In this document: positions 1 to 12,680 of the stretch, in pieces | How positions within the stretch are numbered: the stretch's first letter is position 1 | How the letters are laid out: every line of letters starts with the position of its first letter | Origin: Castor canadensis | Lineage: Eukaryota > Chordata > Mammalia > Rodentia > Castoridae | DNA: 64,000 nt | Assembly: GCF_047511655.1 (NCBI RefSeq) | Contig: NC_133398.1 | Coordinates: 50,659,638-50,723,637 of the forward strand | Reading direction: 5' to 3' | Translations under genes and position numbers: made by a program | Notes under the pieces: generated by a model | The model's database searches: none | The model's input: the letters and a program-made list of their open reading frames with translations, nothing else | What the model was told of the DNA's origin: nothing

Positions 1-982
1 AGGAAGGAGCACTACAAAACTCATTCTATGAAGCCAGCATTACACTCATTCCAAAACCCAACAAAGATAAGAGAAATACAGTCCAATATCTTTCATAAAT
101 ATAGACAAAAAAGTTAATAAAATATTGGCAGACAGAATTCAACAACATATCAAAAAGATCAGACACCATGACCAAATGAGTTTCATCCCAGGAATGCAAG
201 AATGGTTCAACATTCACAAATCTATAATTGTAATACTACACATAAACAGAAGTAAAGACAAAAATCACATGGTGCTCAGAAAATATGCAGAAAAAACCTC
301 TGACAAAATTCAATACCTTATCATGATAAAAGCACTGAAGAAACTAGAAATAGAAGGAATGTTCTTCAACATAATAATAAAACATATAGCCAACATTAAA
401 CTAAATGGAGAAAAACTGAAATCATTCCTGCTTAAGTCAGTAATGAGACAAGGATGTCTACTTCTCTCACTCTTATTCAATATAGTTTTGGAATTCCTAG
501 CCACAACAATAAGACTAGAGCTATAAATAAAAGGAATTCAAATAGGGAAGAAAGAAGTCAGACTATCCCTACTTACAGATGAAATGCTCCTATACCAAAA
601 AGACGCTAAAAACTCCAACACCACCAAAATACTATTAGAAATCACAAACACTTTTGGCAAAATAGAAGAATAGAAATTCAATATCCAGTAATCAGTAGCT
701 TTTCTGCATACCAACAATGAACAGACTGAGAAGGAAATCAAGGAAACAATCCTACTTACAATAGCTTCAAAACAATAGTGTATCTTGGAATAAATTTAAT
801 GAAGGAAACTAAAGATCTTTTTAGTGAAAAATACAAACTATTGAAGAGAGAAATCAAAGAAGACATTAGAAGAAGGATAGATCTCCCATGCTTGTGGATC
901 AGCAGAATCAACATTGTGAAAATAGCCATACTACCAAAAGCAATATATATGTTCAATGCAATCTCTATCAAAATTCCACTGA
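1..982 (+). mobile_element. Old L1 fragment, left half of an interrupted element (ORF2 reverse transcriptase region)
   Basis: Conceptual translation in shifting frames gives L1 ORF2 reverse-transcriptase landmarks: a stretch like GFIPGMQ near 180-200, and the region where the FADD active site should lie (near 575), which is degraded to LTDEM. Several frameshifts and stops make it a dead copy. It breaks off inside the ORF2 stretch reading roughly SIKIPL, and the same reading resumes at 7756, so one old L1 was split by a later insertion. It has more stops than the nested element, which fits greater age. Its 5' end lies outside the window. Confidence 0.9.
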
Positions 983-1215
983 CAGAGGATCCAAGATGAT
1001 GACTAGGAAGCAGAAGCAGACAGTGTGAGCTCTATAAATCAAAAATCTTGCTGAGATGCTGGAGCCACACTTGCAGATAAAGCACAAAAAAGAATCAAAA
1101 CTTCAACACCCTAAGGCCCTAGCCTGAACAAAGCCTTGCTACTCCACCTTACACTGAGAAAACAGGAGGGCTACCATGCCACCAGATGCCAGCTCCAAAC
1201 CTGCTTGGGAGACTT

Positions 1216-1590
1216 TCAGCAGACCAACAGGTGAGCACCAAGTGTCAGGCAGTATTCCCCTAGCCACCCCTGGGATAAACCATCATAGCCCCCTGGGAAG
1301 ACTGACACTCTGCCCTGCAAAGAAAAACAAAACAAAACAAAAAATTGAATAAACAAGGAACTGAAAAGTAACACACAGCAGAGGAGGCATGATGCTGTAA
1401 GCACAGTGGAGAAGGGGGCAGGAGCAAGAAGCTGATCTCCATGTAAACTTTCAGTAAACAAATGTCTGGAAAGGCAGAAGGGCTGACAGTGGGCAGGTGA
1501 TAAGCTACTGCCTGAAATAGAGAAGGTAGCAGTCCACAAAGCTAACCTTCTGAGCAACTGAGCAACATCCAAAGTCAAACAACACTGCAA
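1216..1590 (-). other. Antisense open frame in the 5'UTR of the nested L1
   Basis: A 124-codon open frame runs antisense to the L1 5'UTR, towards the element's 5' end. Its C-terminal third reads SVFPGGYDGLSQG. This lines up in the same frame with SVCPGGYAELAQG in the antisense frame at 25129-25629 of the other full-length L1 here. Primate L1 is known to have an antisense ORF0 in its 5'UTR, but I cannot show homology to it. Translation is unproven. A GC-rich leader lowers the density of stops, so chance openness is the main alternative. Confidence 0.3.
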
Positions 1591-2353
1591 AATTGAAAAA
1601 CAATCAACAAACCATCACAACACACTGACAGCAGGAGGCTGGCTGTGGGATTGCTGACCATGCCCCAGAGAAAGGGGGTGAGGCAAAGAAGCCCCCAGTA
1701 AACCAACACAGTGAAAACCTAATTCTAAAGCAGGACAGCTGGTGGGCTACAGAGCTGATCTCCAGAACCTGAGGACAAGCCACACCTCGCTGAAGGAGGA
1801 GCTGACTAAGCAACTGCCACTGAAAGACAGAAGAAAACCTGGCAAGACTCCCCAACCACCTGGAAAAACTAAGACAGAACTTCTGCTTAAACACCAACAC
1901 CAGGACTGGATGCTGAAGGAGTATCACCAGAACTACTAAAACTGAAATTCTATTGTTCTTGAACCTGGAGTTCTTTTGTGAGTTTGTTTCGTTGTTTTGT
2001 TTCTTGTTTGTTTGTTTGTGTTTGTTTGTTCATCTCTCCCCATTGATTTCTTTGGATTTTTTGTTTGTTTTCTTTTCTTTTGTTAGTTTTACTATTGTCA
2101 GTTAGTTAATACTAGTTAAATTACACCCAAACCAGGGACAGAAATAGCATACATACAATAAGCTAAAAATCCAATACACCCACAAAACAGAATTTAGCCA
2201 AGAGAAAGAAAACAGGTGATTGAAACCACCAATACCCTATCAAGAACATAGTTGCACAGTACCAAGTAGAATGATGGGAAAATGAAAAAAGGATAGAAAC
2301 CATTCTCCCCCCCCAAAATAATTTAATACAGGATTCAGAGGAAAATTAAGAAA

Positions 2354-3507
2354 ATGGATACCCAGTTCCAGAAATCAACAAAACAAAGATAAATGACACC
2401 AAGGAACTCAACGATGCCCACAAGTACTTCCTCAAAGAAGAAATCCTGCAAGAAATCACTGAGAATTTCATGGAGATGCTGCTAGACATGGTCAACCAAA
2501 ACATACAAGAGGCACTCAAGAAATTCCAAGACAACAAAAATAAAGAATATGAGAAGACACAGAAACAAATAAATGAACTCATTGGAGCCCTAAATAACCA
2601 CCAAAGTGAAACAGAGAACACTATAAGTACAGAGAGAAATGAATTAAAGACAAACTGACAATATGAAAGAGGAAGTGACCCATGATATGGAAAACCTCAG
2701 AAAAAAGAATGAAACAGAAATACAAAACACAGTGGAAGGCCACTCCAGCAGACTAGAATAAGTAGAAGATGAAATCAGAACTTGAAGATGAAATCAAAAT
2801 TAAGGGAAAAACTGAAGAGCTATTAGTCAAACAACTCAAGACCTGTGAAGGAAATATGCAAGAACTCATTGACTTCATCAGAAGACCAAACCTGAGAATC
2901 ATGGGCATTGAAGAAGGAGAAGAGGTGCAAGCAAAAGTAATTCATAATATATTCAACAAAATAATAACAGAAAATTTCCCAAATCTAGAAAGCTATGCCC
3001 ATTCAGGTATAGGAAGCCTCCAAAACACCAAAAAGACAACCAAAATAGAAATTCCCCATGACATACAATCATTAAAACAAGCACAGATAATAGAGAAAAA
3101 TACTGAAGGCTGTAAGAGAGAAAAAAAATAACAGACAAAGGTAAACCCATCAAAATCACAGCAGATTTCTCAACAGAAACCTTAAAACAAGAAGGGCATG
3201 GAGTGAAATATTCTGGGCACTAAATGAAAAGAACTTCAGCCCTAGGATACTGTGCCCAGCAAAACTATCATTTAAAGTAGATGGAGCAATAAAAGTCTTC
3301 AACTATAAGCAGAAACTAAAACAATATATGACCACCAAGCCACCACTAGAAAAGATTCTTCAAGGAATTCTGCACACAGAAATGAAAGCAAGTAAAACCA
3401 TGAAAGGACAGGTAGTACCAAGCCACAGGAGAAGAAAAGACAAGGAATCAGAAGTGACACTGATTAAGCTGCACACAATCAAGCCCTTAAACTACAAAAA
3501 CAACTAA
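2354..3507 (+). pseudogene. L1 ORF1 (RNA-binding chaperone) remnant
   Basis: L1 ORF1 encodes the trimeric coiled-coil nucleic-acid chaperone that coats L1 RNA. The first ATG follows a purine-rich leader but reaches a stop within about 13 codons. Downstream, separate open pieces show the charged coiled-coil part (repeated Lys/Glu/Asn, 2470-2658) and the RRM/C-terminal part (a reading like NLRIMGIEEGEE around 2895-2935). It ends in a TAA directly before the ORF2 ATG, the same junction as in the minus-strand L1 of this window. It is broken by at least three frame changes, so no functional protein is expected. Confidence 0.85.
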
Positions 3508-6500
3508 ATGACAGGAATCACCACATACCTATCAATACTAACATAGTGATCAATGTTAACAGACTTCACTCTCCCATCAAAAGACACCATTTGGCAAGAT
3601 GGATTAAAAAGGAACACCCAAGATTCTGTTGCTTACAAGAGACCCATCTCATTGACAGTAACAAGCACTGGCTTAAGGTGAAAGGCTGGAAGAAGATTTA
3701 CCAAGACAATGGCCCCCAAAAATAGGCAGGAGTAGCAATACTTGTCTCAGACAAAATAGACTTCAAACTTACATTGATCAAATGAGATAAAGAAGGACTC
3801 TCCATAATAATAAAAGGTAAAATACATGAAAAGGAAATAACAATTATCAACCTATATGCACCCAAAATCAGTGCACCCAGTTACCTCAAACACACTCTGA
3901 AGGACCTAAAAGCACATGTAGACTCCAACACAATGGTAGTGGAAGACTTTAATATCCTCCTATCACCAGTAGATAGGTCATCCAAACAAAAAATCAATAC
4001 AGAAATTCTAGAACTAAATCACACCATAGATCAAAAGGATCTAGCTGATGTCTACAGAATATTTCATCCAACTTCTGCACAATATACATTCTTCTCAGCA
4101 GCCCATGGAATGTTCTCCAAAATTGACTTTATCTTAGGGCACAAAGCAAGCCTCAGCAAGTATAAGAAAATAGAAATAATCCTCTGCATTTATCTGATCA
4201 CAATGCATTAAGACTAGAACTCAACAACAACAAAAAAAGCAGAAAATATGCAAACAATTGGAAGCTGAACAACACATTGCTCAATGACCAGTAGGTCATC
4301 GATGAAATAAACAAGGAAATTAAAAGGTTCCTGGAAGTTAATGAAAATGAAAACATGACCTACCAAAACCTCTGGGACACAGCAAAGGCAGTCCTAAGAG
4401 GAAAGTTTATAGCCATGAATGCATATGTTAAAAGGACAGAAATATCTCAAAAAATGACCTAAAACTATGTTTCAAACTCTTAGAAAAACAAAAACAAGCA
4501 AAACCCAAATCAAGCAGGAGGGGAGAAATAATAAAAATAAGGGACAAAATTAATGATATAGAAACAAAAAAATCATACAAAGAATCAAAAAAATAAAAAG
4601 CTGGTTCTTTGAAAAATAAACAAGATTGACAGACTCCTGGCAAACCTGACTAAAATGAGGAAAGAAAAAACCCAATTCAGTAAAATCAGAAATGCAAAAG
4701 GGGAGATAACAACAAACACCATGGAAATCCAGGGAATCATCAGAGACTACTTTGAGACCACATATTCCAATAAATTCGAGAATCTTGAAGTAATTGAAAA
4801 ATTTCTAGATACTTATTACCAAGCAAAACTGAACCAAGAGGATATCAATCACCTGAAGATCTATAAAACAAAATTAAATTGAAACAGCAATAGTCTCCCA
4901 AAAAAGAAAAGTCCAGGACCTGATGGATTCTCTGCTGAATTCTATCAAACCTTTAAAGAAGAACTGATACCAACCCTCCTCAAACTGTTCCATGAAATAA
5001 AAAGGGAAGGAAAACTGCCTAACACATTTTATGAAGCCAGTATTACACTCATCCCAAAATCAGAAAAAGACACCTCATAAAAGGAGAACTATAGGCCAAT
5101 CTCTTTAATGAACATCTATGCAAAATTCATCATTAAAATAATGGCAAACCAAATCGAACAAAATGTCAGAAAGATCATTCACCACAACCAAGTTGGCTTC
5201 ATCCCAGGGATGCAGGCGTGGTTCAACATACACAAATCTACAAATGTAATACAGCATATTAATAGAAGCAAAGACAAAAACCACTTGATCATCTCAATAC
5301 ATGCAGAAAAAGACTTTGATAATATCCAAATGTTTTCTCAGGTAAACTAGGAATAGAAGGAATGTACCTCAACCTTGTAAAGGCTATATATGATAAACCT
5401 ATAGCCAACATCATACTTAATGGAGAAAAACTGAAATTATTTCCCCTAAAATCAGGAATGAGACAAGGCCGCACAGTATCCCTACTCCTATTCAACATAG
5501 TCCTGGAATTCCTAGCCATAGCAATTAGGCAAGAAGAAATAAAAGGAATACAAATAGGTAAAGAAGCTGTCAAAATATCCCTATTTGCAGATGACATGAT
5601 TCTATATCTTAAATACCCAAAAAACTCTACCCAAAAACTCCTATACACCATAAACAGCTATAGCAAGGTGGCAGGATACAAAATCAACATTCAAAAATCA
5701 TTAGCTTTTCGATAAACCAACAACGAACACATTGAGAAAGATTATATGGAACAATTCTATTTACTATACCCCCCAAAAAAATAAATACCTAGGAGTAAAC
5801 TTAACAAAGGATTTGAATGACCTCTACAAGGAAAACTACAAACCCCTGACAAAAGAGATTGAGGAAGACTACAGATGGTGAAAAGTTCTCCTGTGCTCAT
5901 GGATTGGTCGAATCAACATAGTCAAAATGGCTATACTAACAAAATCAATGTACATGTTCAATGCACTTCCCATAAAAATCCCAATGACATTCATTACAGA
6001 GATTGCTAAAAGCTACCCTACATTCATTTGGAGGCAGAAGAGACTGTGTATAGCCAAGAAAATACTCAGCAAAAAGAGCAATGCTGGAGGTATCACAATA
6101 GCCAACTTCAAACTATATTACAAAGCAATAGCAATAAAAACAGTATGGTACTGGCACAAAAACAGACATGAACACCAGTGGAACAGAATAGAGTACCCCG
6201 ATGTGAATCCACACAACTATGCCCAACCTATTTTTGACAAAAGTGCCAAAAACATATGATGGAGAAAAGACAGCCTCTTCAAATGTTGCTGGGAAAAGTG
6301 GTTATGTACTTGCAAAAAACTGAAACTAGATCCAGGTTTATCACCCTGTACTAGTATCAACTCAAAATGAACCAAGGACCTTAATATCAGACACTAAATT
6401 CTGAAGTTAGTACAGGAAAGAGCAGGAAACACTCTGGAAGTAATAGGTATAGACAAGGGCTTCCTCAATAAAACCCCAGCAGCTCAGCAACTAAGAGAAA

Positions 6501-7305
6501 GGATGGACAAATGGAACTACATAAAATTAAAAAGCTTTGGCACAACACAAGACATGTTATGTAAACTGAAGAGACCACCCAGAGAGTGGGAGAAAATATT
6601 TGCCAGCTATACATAAGACAAAAGATTGATAAACGGAATATACAGGGAACTCAAAAAACTAAACTCCCAAATCAATGACCCAAGAAAGAAATGGGCAACT
6701 GAACTAAACAGAACTTTCTCAAAAGAAGAAATTTAAATGGCCAAAAAACACATTAAAATATGCTCCCCATCTCTGGCCATAATGGAAATGCAAATCAAAA
6801 CCACACTAAGATTCCTCCTCACCTCTGGTAGAATAGCTATCATCAAAAACACAACCAACAACATGTGTTGGCAAGGATGTGGAGAAAAAGGAACCCTTGT
6901 GCACTGCTGGTGGGAATGCAAGCTAGTGCAAACATTCTGGAAAACAACATGGAGGCTTCTTAAAAATCTAAACATAGATTTGCCATTTGATCCAGCAATC
7001 CCACTCCTGGGAATATACCCAAATATTGTGACTCAGGTTACACCAAAGGCACCTGCATACCCAGGTTTATTGCAGCACTATTCACAATAGCCAAGTTATG
7101 GAAATAGCCAAGATGCCCCACTACTGATGAATGGATTAAGAAAATGTGGTATTTATACACAATGGAGTTTTACTCAGCCATGAAGAAGAATGAAAGCTTA
7201 TCATTTGCAAGTAAATGGATGGAACTGGAGAACTTCATCCTGAGCAAGGTTAGCCAGGCTCAGAAGACCAAAAATTGTATTTTCTCCCTAATATGTGGAC
7301 TTTAG
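3508..7305 (+). pseudogene. L1 ORF2 (endonuclease and reverse transcriptase) remnant
   Basis: ORF2 normally encodes the APE-type endonuclease, the reverse transcriptase and a Cys-rich C-terminus needed for target-primed reverse transcription. Here the endonuclease part (3508-4210) retains pieces such as LQETHL and SDH-like motifs. The reverse transcriptase part has GFIPGMQ near 5190-5215 and an intact FADD box near 5585. The C-terminal part retains a WWECK-type motif near 6910. The longest open piece is 120 codons, and many stops and frameshifts separate the pieces, so it is dead even though the catalytic FADD survives. Confidence 0.88.
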
Positions 7306-7755
7306 ATCTAGGGCAAAGGCAGTGATGTTATTGGACTTGGGTCACACACTAAGGGTAGGAATGGGGATAAGTAGGATGCCCAACACTTGAAAGTGTTTGA
7401 TGTGCCCACTGCAGTGGAGCTAATACAGTAACCTTAAAGCAACAGAGGTCAATATGGGAAGGTGACTGGGAAGTAATGAAGAGATCAGGTACAGATGAAT
7501 CAATTCATGTTGTAATACACTTGTACATGGAAGTAATGCTAGGAATCTCTCTGTGTAGCTATCCTTATCTCAACTAGCAAAAACGCTTTGTCTTTCTTAT
7601 CATTGCTTATGTCTTCTCTTCAAAAAAATTGGAAAAAAGGGCAGAGCAGGTTCTGCCTGGGAGCGAGGGGAATAGGGCAGAGGGAGTGGGGTGGGGACAG
7701 GAGGGAGAAATGGCCCAAACAATATGTGCACATATGAATAAATGAATAAAAAAAG

Positions 7756-8838
7756 TCCAATGATATTCTCCACAGAAATAGAAAAATCAATCCTGAAATA
7801 CATATGGAAACACAAAAGACATTGAATAGCCAAAGCAGTTCTGAGCAAAATGTCCAATGCTGAGGGCATCATGATACCCAACTTCAAACTATACTACAGA
7901 GCCATAACAATAAAAATAGCATGGTATTGGCACAAAAACAAACAAGAAGACCAATGGATCAGAATAGAAGACCCAGACATGAATCCATGCATCTACAGCC
8001 AACTGATCTTTGACAAAGGAACCCAAAACACATGATGGGGAAAAGATAGCCTCTTCAACAAATGCTGCTGGGAAAACTGGATATCCACAAGCAGAAGAAT
8101 GAGAAGATACTTGTCTTTCACCCTGTACCAATATCAACTCAAAGTGGATGAAAGATCTTAATATAAGTCTTGGAACTTTGAACCAACTGCAGGAGGTAGT
8201 AAGAAATACACTTCATTGGCTCAACAATAATGAATAAATGGGACTGCATCAAACTAAAAACTTCAGCACAGCAAAGGAACACTCATTAGACCTAAGAGAC
8301 TGCCCACAGAATGGGAGAAAATCTTTGTAGTAATTCATCCAATAAAGGACTAATATCCAAAATCTACAAGGAGCTCAAAAACCTCAATCCCCAAAGAATC
8401 AGCATCTGAATGAAGAAATGGGCACATGAATTGAACAGAGAATTTTCATGGAGAGGCACAAATTGCCAATAAATACATGAAGAAGTGTTCAACTTCCATG
8501 GCTATCAAAAAATGCATATCAAAACCAGATTCAGATTTCATCTCACCCCAGTTAGAATGGCCATCTTCAAGAGCAAAAACAACAAATGCTGGCAAGGAAG
8601 TGGCAAAAGAGGAACTCCTACACACTGTTGGTGGGAATGCAGATCAGTAAAATCATTATGGAAAGCAGTATGGAAATTCCTCAAAAAGCTAAAAATAGAA
8701 CTGCCATATGATCCAGTGATACTGCTCCTGGGCATATGTTCAGAGGAAAGTAAGTCAGGATACAACAGAAATACTAGCACACTGATGTTTATCACAGTAC
8801 AGCTCATAATAGCCAAGCTATGGAAACAACCCACACAC

Positions 8839-8898
<60 letters not shown>

Positions 8899-9651
8899 GT
8901 TTTACTCAGCCATAAGGAAGAATGACACCATATGGTTTGAAGGTAAATGAATGCAATTGGAGTGCAACATGTTAAGTGAAGTAAGTCAGGTTCAGAAAGA
9001 TAATGGCCACATGATTTCTGTTATATGTGGAAGATAGATCCAAAAGATTTTATATACACAAATAAGCAAACATGATCATATACAAACTTATATGTAAAAC
9101 ATGTTTATAACAGTGGAATGGACAACGGAACTCAGGGAAGGAGGGAAAGAAAAAGGGAATAATAGTGTGTCAACAATATTTTAATACATAAACTCTGTGA
9201 AAGTAAAGGATATAAGGATAAGTATTGAAAGCTGTTGATAAATGTGGTGTGTAAGGGAAGGGGTAAGGGAGAGCAACAGAAGGGGTTGAACTGACCAATG
9301 TAAAGTATACTTGTAGCAGGAATATGTAAAGAAACTCCTTTGAAAATTGACTTAAAAATTAATAATGAAAGACAGGACTATAAAATAGGTACAGTGCACA
9401 AGAACATGTGGGGGGGGCATTCTTATAGGGTGTGAATGAAGGAGAGTAAGATGAGAGAATATGGTTGATGGACTTCATATACTCATTTGAAATAGAACAA
9501 TGAAACTTCTTGAGATGGCTTTAAGTGGGGCAAGAGTGGGTTATGGGGGGTGGGATGAGTGGGGGCAATCTAACCAATATACAATATAAGCCTATTTGAA
9601 ATTATCGCTATGAATGTCCCCTGTACAATGAATATATCCTAATAAAAAAAG
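7756..9651 (+). mobile_element. Old L1, right half: end of ORF2 plus 3'UTR and A-rich tail
   Basis: This continues the ORF2 reading that stops at the nested insertion (STEIEKSI, then WYWHKNKQEDQWIRIEDP at about 7920-7975, then the WWECR motif near 8630). It then passes into an L1 3'UTR and ends at aataaaaaaag. Frameshifts are common. A close paralogue lacking the nested insertion and with its own deletions lies at 30967-32640, immediately upstream of another IFNA copy. This old L1 therefore already sat beside the interferon gene before that segment duplicated. Confidence 0.9.
8837..8900. repeat. 64-bp perfect palindrome built on (AT)24
   Basis: A run of 24 AT dinucleotides is flanked by actccaat on the left and attggagt on the right, so the whole unit is a perfect inverted repeat able to form a hairpin or cruciform. 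It lies in the 3' end of L1 ORF2, at the spot where related copies read a short tatatacacaatgg motif. The paralogue at 31859-31900 expanded as (AC)n instead. Confidence 0.95.
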
Positions 9652-10788
9652 AAGTTGGCAAAGCACATGGTCCTGAGTCTTTTGTCATCTCAGTCCTCCT
9701 CATGTGACGTGCTGGACTCTCCTCATAGCTCCAGAACTGGTTCCAGTTTTACACCTGCCATCCTTTCAGTGTGTGAGCTCTGAGTCTTACCTCATGGGTT
9801 TCATTCTAGTTTACTTAATTCCTCCAGACCATGGCCCTGACTCTTAAGCTTGTGGTAACAGAAATCTAAAGCCTTATAAATAAATGAACAAATGGATAGA
9901 AATATGTAGGATTTCAACGAGTTATATGTAAGTATATCACTGTGCTCCACAACATGTTATTAAAGTACATTCAATCTTATGAAGGCACATTCTGAAATAC
10001 AAAATGATAATATAACATGCAAATAAAATGGGACCAATTAAGGGATTATGTAATGTATCTGATATAAGTGAATGAGGCTTTCCTATGAAGAGGAAGACTG
10101 CCATTACTTAGGAAGGTCTCCACTGGAAAACACTAATCAGTCCAGAACCAGCTCTGGTTTTTATGGCCAGAAATATCTCCAGAGAGCTTGGAAGAGGTAA
10201 GGACTCAGGGTGAGATTTTCTGGGTGCCAATAAAGACTCCACAGTTCACTAGCAACCTGGGATCTCTCTCTCTCTCTCATTTGCATATTGACATAATAGT
10301 AGAACCCATATTGTCTGCTTTACTCTCTGATATTCTCAGTGCCTTGATGGGGTTGGGGCACATAGTAGGTGTTTTATACCTATGCAAAACAAGGGTGTTC
10401 TTTATGGAAAATGAGGACAGATTTTATTTTTGGTTAATGAAAAGAACAGCACCTAGTCTATATCAATACTACTATAAACACACCTGATCTGGGAAGGTAA
10501 GAGGGATGAACCTAGTTAATATTTGATGGAAGAACAATGTCTAACTGACAAGGAGCATCTTACAAAATTTCATGCTTTTGTTCCTTTCACTAGTATTTTC
10601 CTTATTATTTAACTCTATTGAACTGAAAGAAATATCCTTAAAAATTAACATTTCCTTTGCTTCCTGTCAGCCACAGAGTAATAATATTGATGTTGGAGTT
10701 CATGTATGCTCTTAAGGAGATCTTGATGCAATAAACCCTTCTCCATTATCTAGAAAGAATAAAGTGCTCTTTAAAATTTGACTTCCTA

Positions 10789-10911
10789 GAGCCAGGTGAG
10801 GTGGTTCAAACCAGTAACCCCAGCACTAGGATGGCTGAGGCAGGAGGATCATGAGTACCAGACCATCCTCAGTTACATAGAGAGTCCAAAGAACCACATA
10901 GGCAAGAGACC

Positions 10912-10913
<2 letters not shown>
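10789..10913 (+). mobile_element. B1-like SINE
   Basis: The order of short motifs is that of a 7SL-derived SINE: gaggtggttcaaacc, agcactaggatggctgaggcagg, then an accatcctcagttacat segment. A paralogous copy at the same relative place lies at 33852-33917 and is cut off there by a deletion. The insertion therefore predates that duplication. Confidence 0.8.
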
Positions 10914-10961
<48 letters not shown>

Positions 10962-10971
10962 TTCTCTCTCT

Positions 10972-11008
<37 letters not shown>
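10909..11008. repeat. Compound (CT)n / (CA)n microsatellite
   Basis: A long CT run passes into an uninterrupted CA run. Both strands give low-complexity open frames (Ser/Leu or Arg/Glu repeats) that are not genes. Confidence 0.95.
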
Positions 11009-11010
<2 letters not shown>

Positions 11011-12502
11011 CTGAACTGCCTCACCTTATTATAAACTCTTCTGGGTTGGACTATGTGTCTTCCTTGACTGTTGAAGGCTGGAATCACCAAAGCTAAAAAC
11101 AATCCATGGACCCAGGATTGGATAGTTTCTTTGAGCCCACACCTGCTCTATATTCTAACATACATCTCTCAACCATCTTGTCTATGCTCTACCCCATCCT
11201 TTACTCTCCATTTGCTTGGTTGAATTTAGCTACATTATGTTTTGTCACTAGTTTTTCTCACTGAAATATTGCTTCCCTTCTTTCATTTTAATCACATTCA
11301 GGCATTATTTTGTTTTCTTTGTCCCCAATCATTGCAATACAAAAAATGACAACTTTTCCTTTCTAGGAAAGAGAAATTAAAAAAGAAATTTATATACTAT
11401 TTTGCATGCTATACAGGAAAATTGTATACTCCATTTAGTTTATTATACTTACTTCCCATTATTGTCATTAGGACACAAACAGTTTTCTTTTCTTGGTCAT
11501 AATTAACTAAAGTTGGAATCTTTTTGTGAATTCTCAAAAATTTCTAATGCAAAATTTTTCTTTAAAATAAAACTAATATTTTCTTAGTCTTGTATTCTGA
11601 TTGGGGACAATATGCCTCCCAGATGGAAGAAAATTAGTTTGTAGACTATGAACCAGTCTTAGATATTGCCAGGTTTTGTGGCCTTCCAAATCTGAACTCT
11701 AATAAAATCTTTTTCTTTAGTGTTTGTTTCCTTTTCTTGAGTTTCCTTTTATCCCTGGAGAAACATTGGCATTAAGTTCATGGAAGATGGAGAAAAGTAT
11801 TGTATGTATTGCTTATGTTTGAACTTCAGAGTGTCTTAATGTGTTTTGGTCTATGGGAGTTAAACACCTATTGATCATATTTTGTTTCTTAGTTCTAGTA
11901 AAGTTATTCAATGTATTAATAATTATGTCACTTGATATTATTTAGCAGCTAGTGAAGTTAAAAATTATGTTCTCATGTGAAACAAAACTAAAATCTATTT
12001 ACATAAATAAAAATTTAAATACTTTGTATTTTAAATATTTTTATGAGTTTTGAAAGATTTCTGGATTTCTGTACACTGCATTATATATTTTATAAATAAA
12101 AATTTTCATAATGTGATTTGCTACAATTTACATAAGTAAACACATTACATTAAAAGTCACTAAATTACCAGTAAAATATAATTCTTAAAAAATCACAATT
12201 TATAAGCAAATGAATTTTGCTTAAAGCAAAAATGCATTAATAAAATTAAATAGACTATTACAGGCTTTTAAATTTCACTTTCAGCTTAAATTTTTTGTGT
12301 CATTTAAATAATTGAAATTTGCACTTTCTTTTTTATGCATAAAGTAAAGATGTAGATAGTATATATAAATATGTTACCATATATCTGTGCTGTTGAATTT
12401 TAATCAGGATTTCTATTAGGAAAAAAAAAATCTAAAAAGCTCTGGGTAGCATGAGGAGGGAGAACCAAATGGTTGGAAATGCCATTCTAAACCCAAGTAG
12501 TT

Positions 12503-12571
12503 TGAAAGCATAAAGGAAAACAAAAACAGAAGTGGAAAGTCATGGGAGTGTATTCAGGAAATGGAACATTG
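12503..12571 (+). promoter_or_regulatory. IFNA virus-response element (IRF-site cluster), copy 1
   Basis: Purine-rich repeats of the GAAA/GGAAA type occur here: aaaggaaaac, cagaagtggaaagt and aggaaatggaac, about 110-180 bp before the reading frame. Clusters like this bind IRF3/IRF7 and drive virus-induced transcription of mammalian IFNA genes. The block is homologous to those ahead of copies 3 and 4. No perfect TATA box is visible; the TATA position is occupied by a weak caaataag-like sequence. Confidence 0.7.
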
Positions 12572-12680
12572 AATGTTCTCCACTTAAGTCAAATAAGCAC
12601 CTGATGGTCTTCAGAGACCTACAAGCGAAGGTCCACTATCATTCACCTCAGCCAGGTGAACAGCATCTGCAACATCCCCA

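Larger units (their letters stand above)
983..7755 (+). mobile_element. Nearly full-length L1 nested inside an older L1
   Basis: The element starts with an L1-type leader (ccaagatgatgactaggaag, close to the usual aagatggc start), followed by about 1.35 kb of 5'UTR, ORF1, ORF2, a 3'UTR with a G-rich tract and a short A-rich tail ending in aataaatgaataaaaaaag. It is flanked by an imperfect 8-bp duplication (tccactga / tccaatga), and the interrupted L1 ORF2 reading continues on both sides. Both ORFs carry many stops and frameshifts, so it is no longer autonomous. At about 6.8 kb it is close to the length of the minus-strand full-length copy in this window. Confidence 0.92.
9652..12500 (+). other. 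Upstream flank of IFNA copy 1, duplicated elsewhere in the window
   Basis: No gene is recognised. The first part (9652-10780) is homologous to 32641-33850, and its beginning also matches 58165-58520. The later AT-rich part (11260-12500) is homologous to 40735-42420 and, more weakly, to 49930-50440. This shared flank defines the duplication unit that carries each IFNA gene. Short open frames here (for example 10188-10487) have no recognisable similarity and no conserved counterpart in the paralogous flanks. Confidence 0.75.

Noticed and set aside
10796-11014. Ser/Leu-rich and Arg/Glu-rich frames
   Set aside because: They arise from the CT/CA microsatellite.
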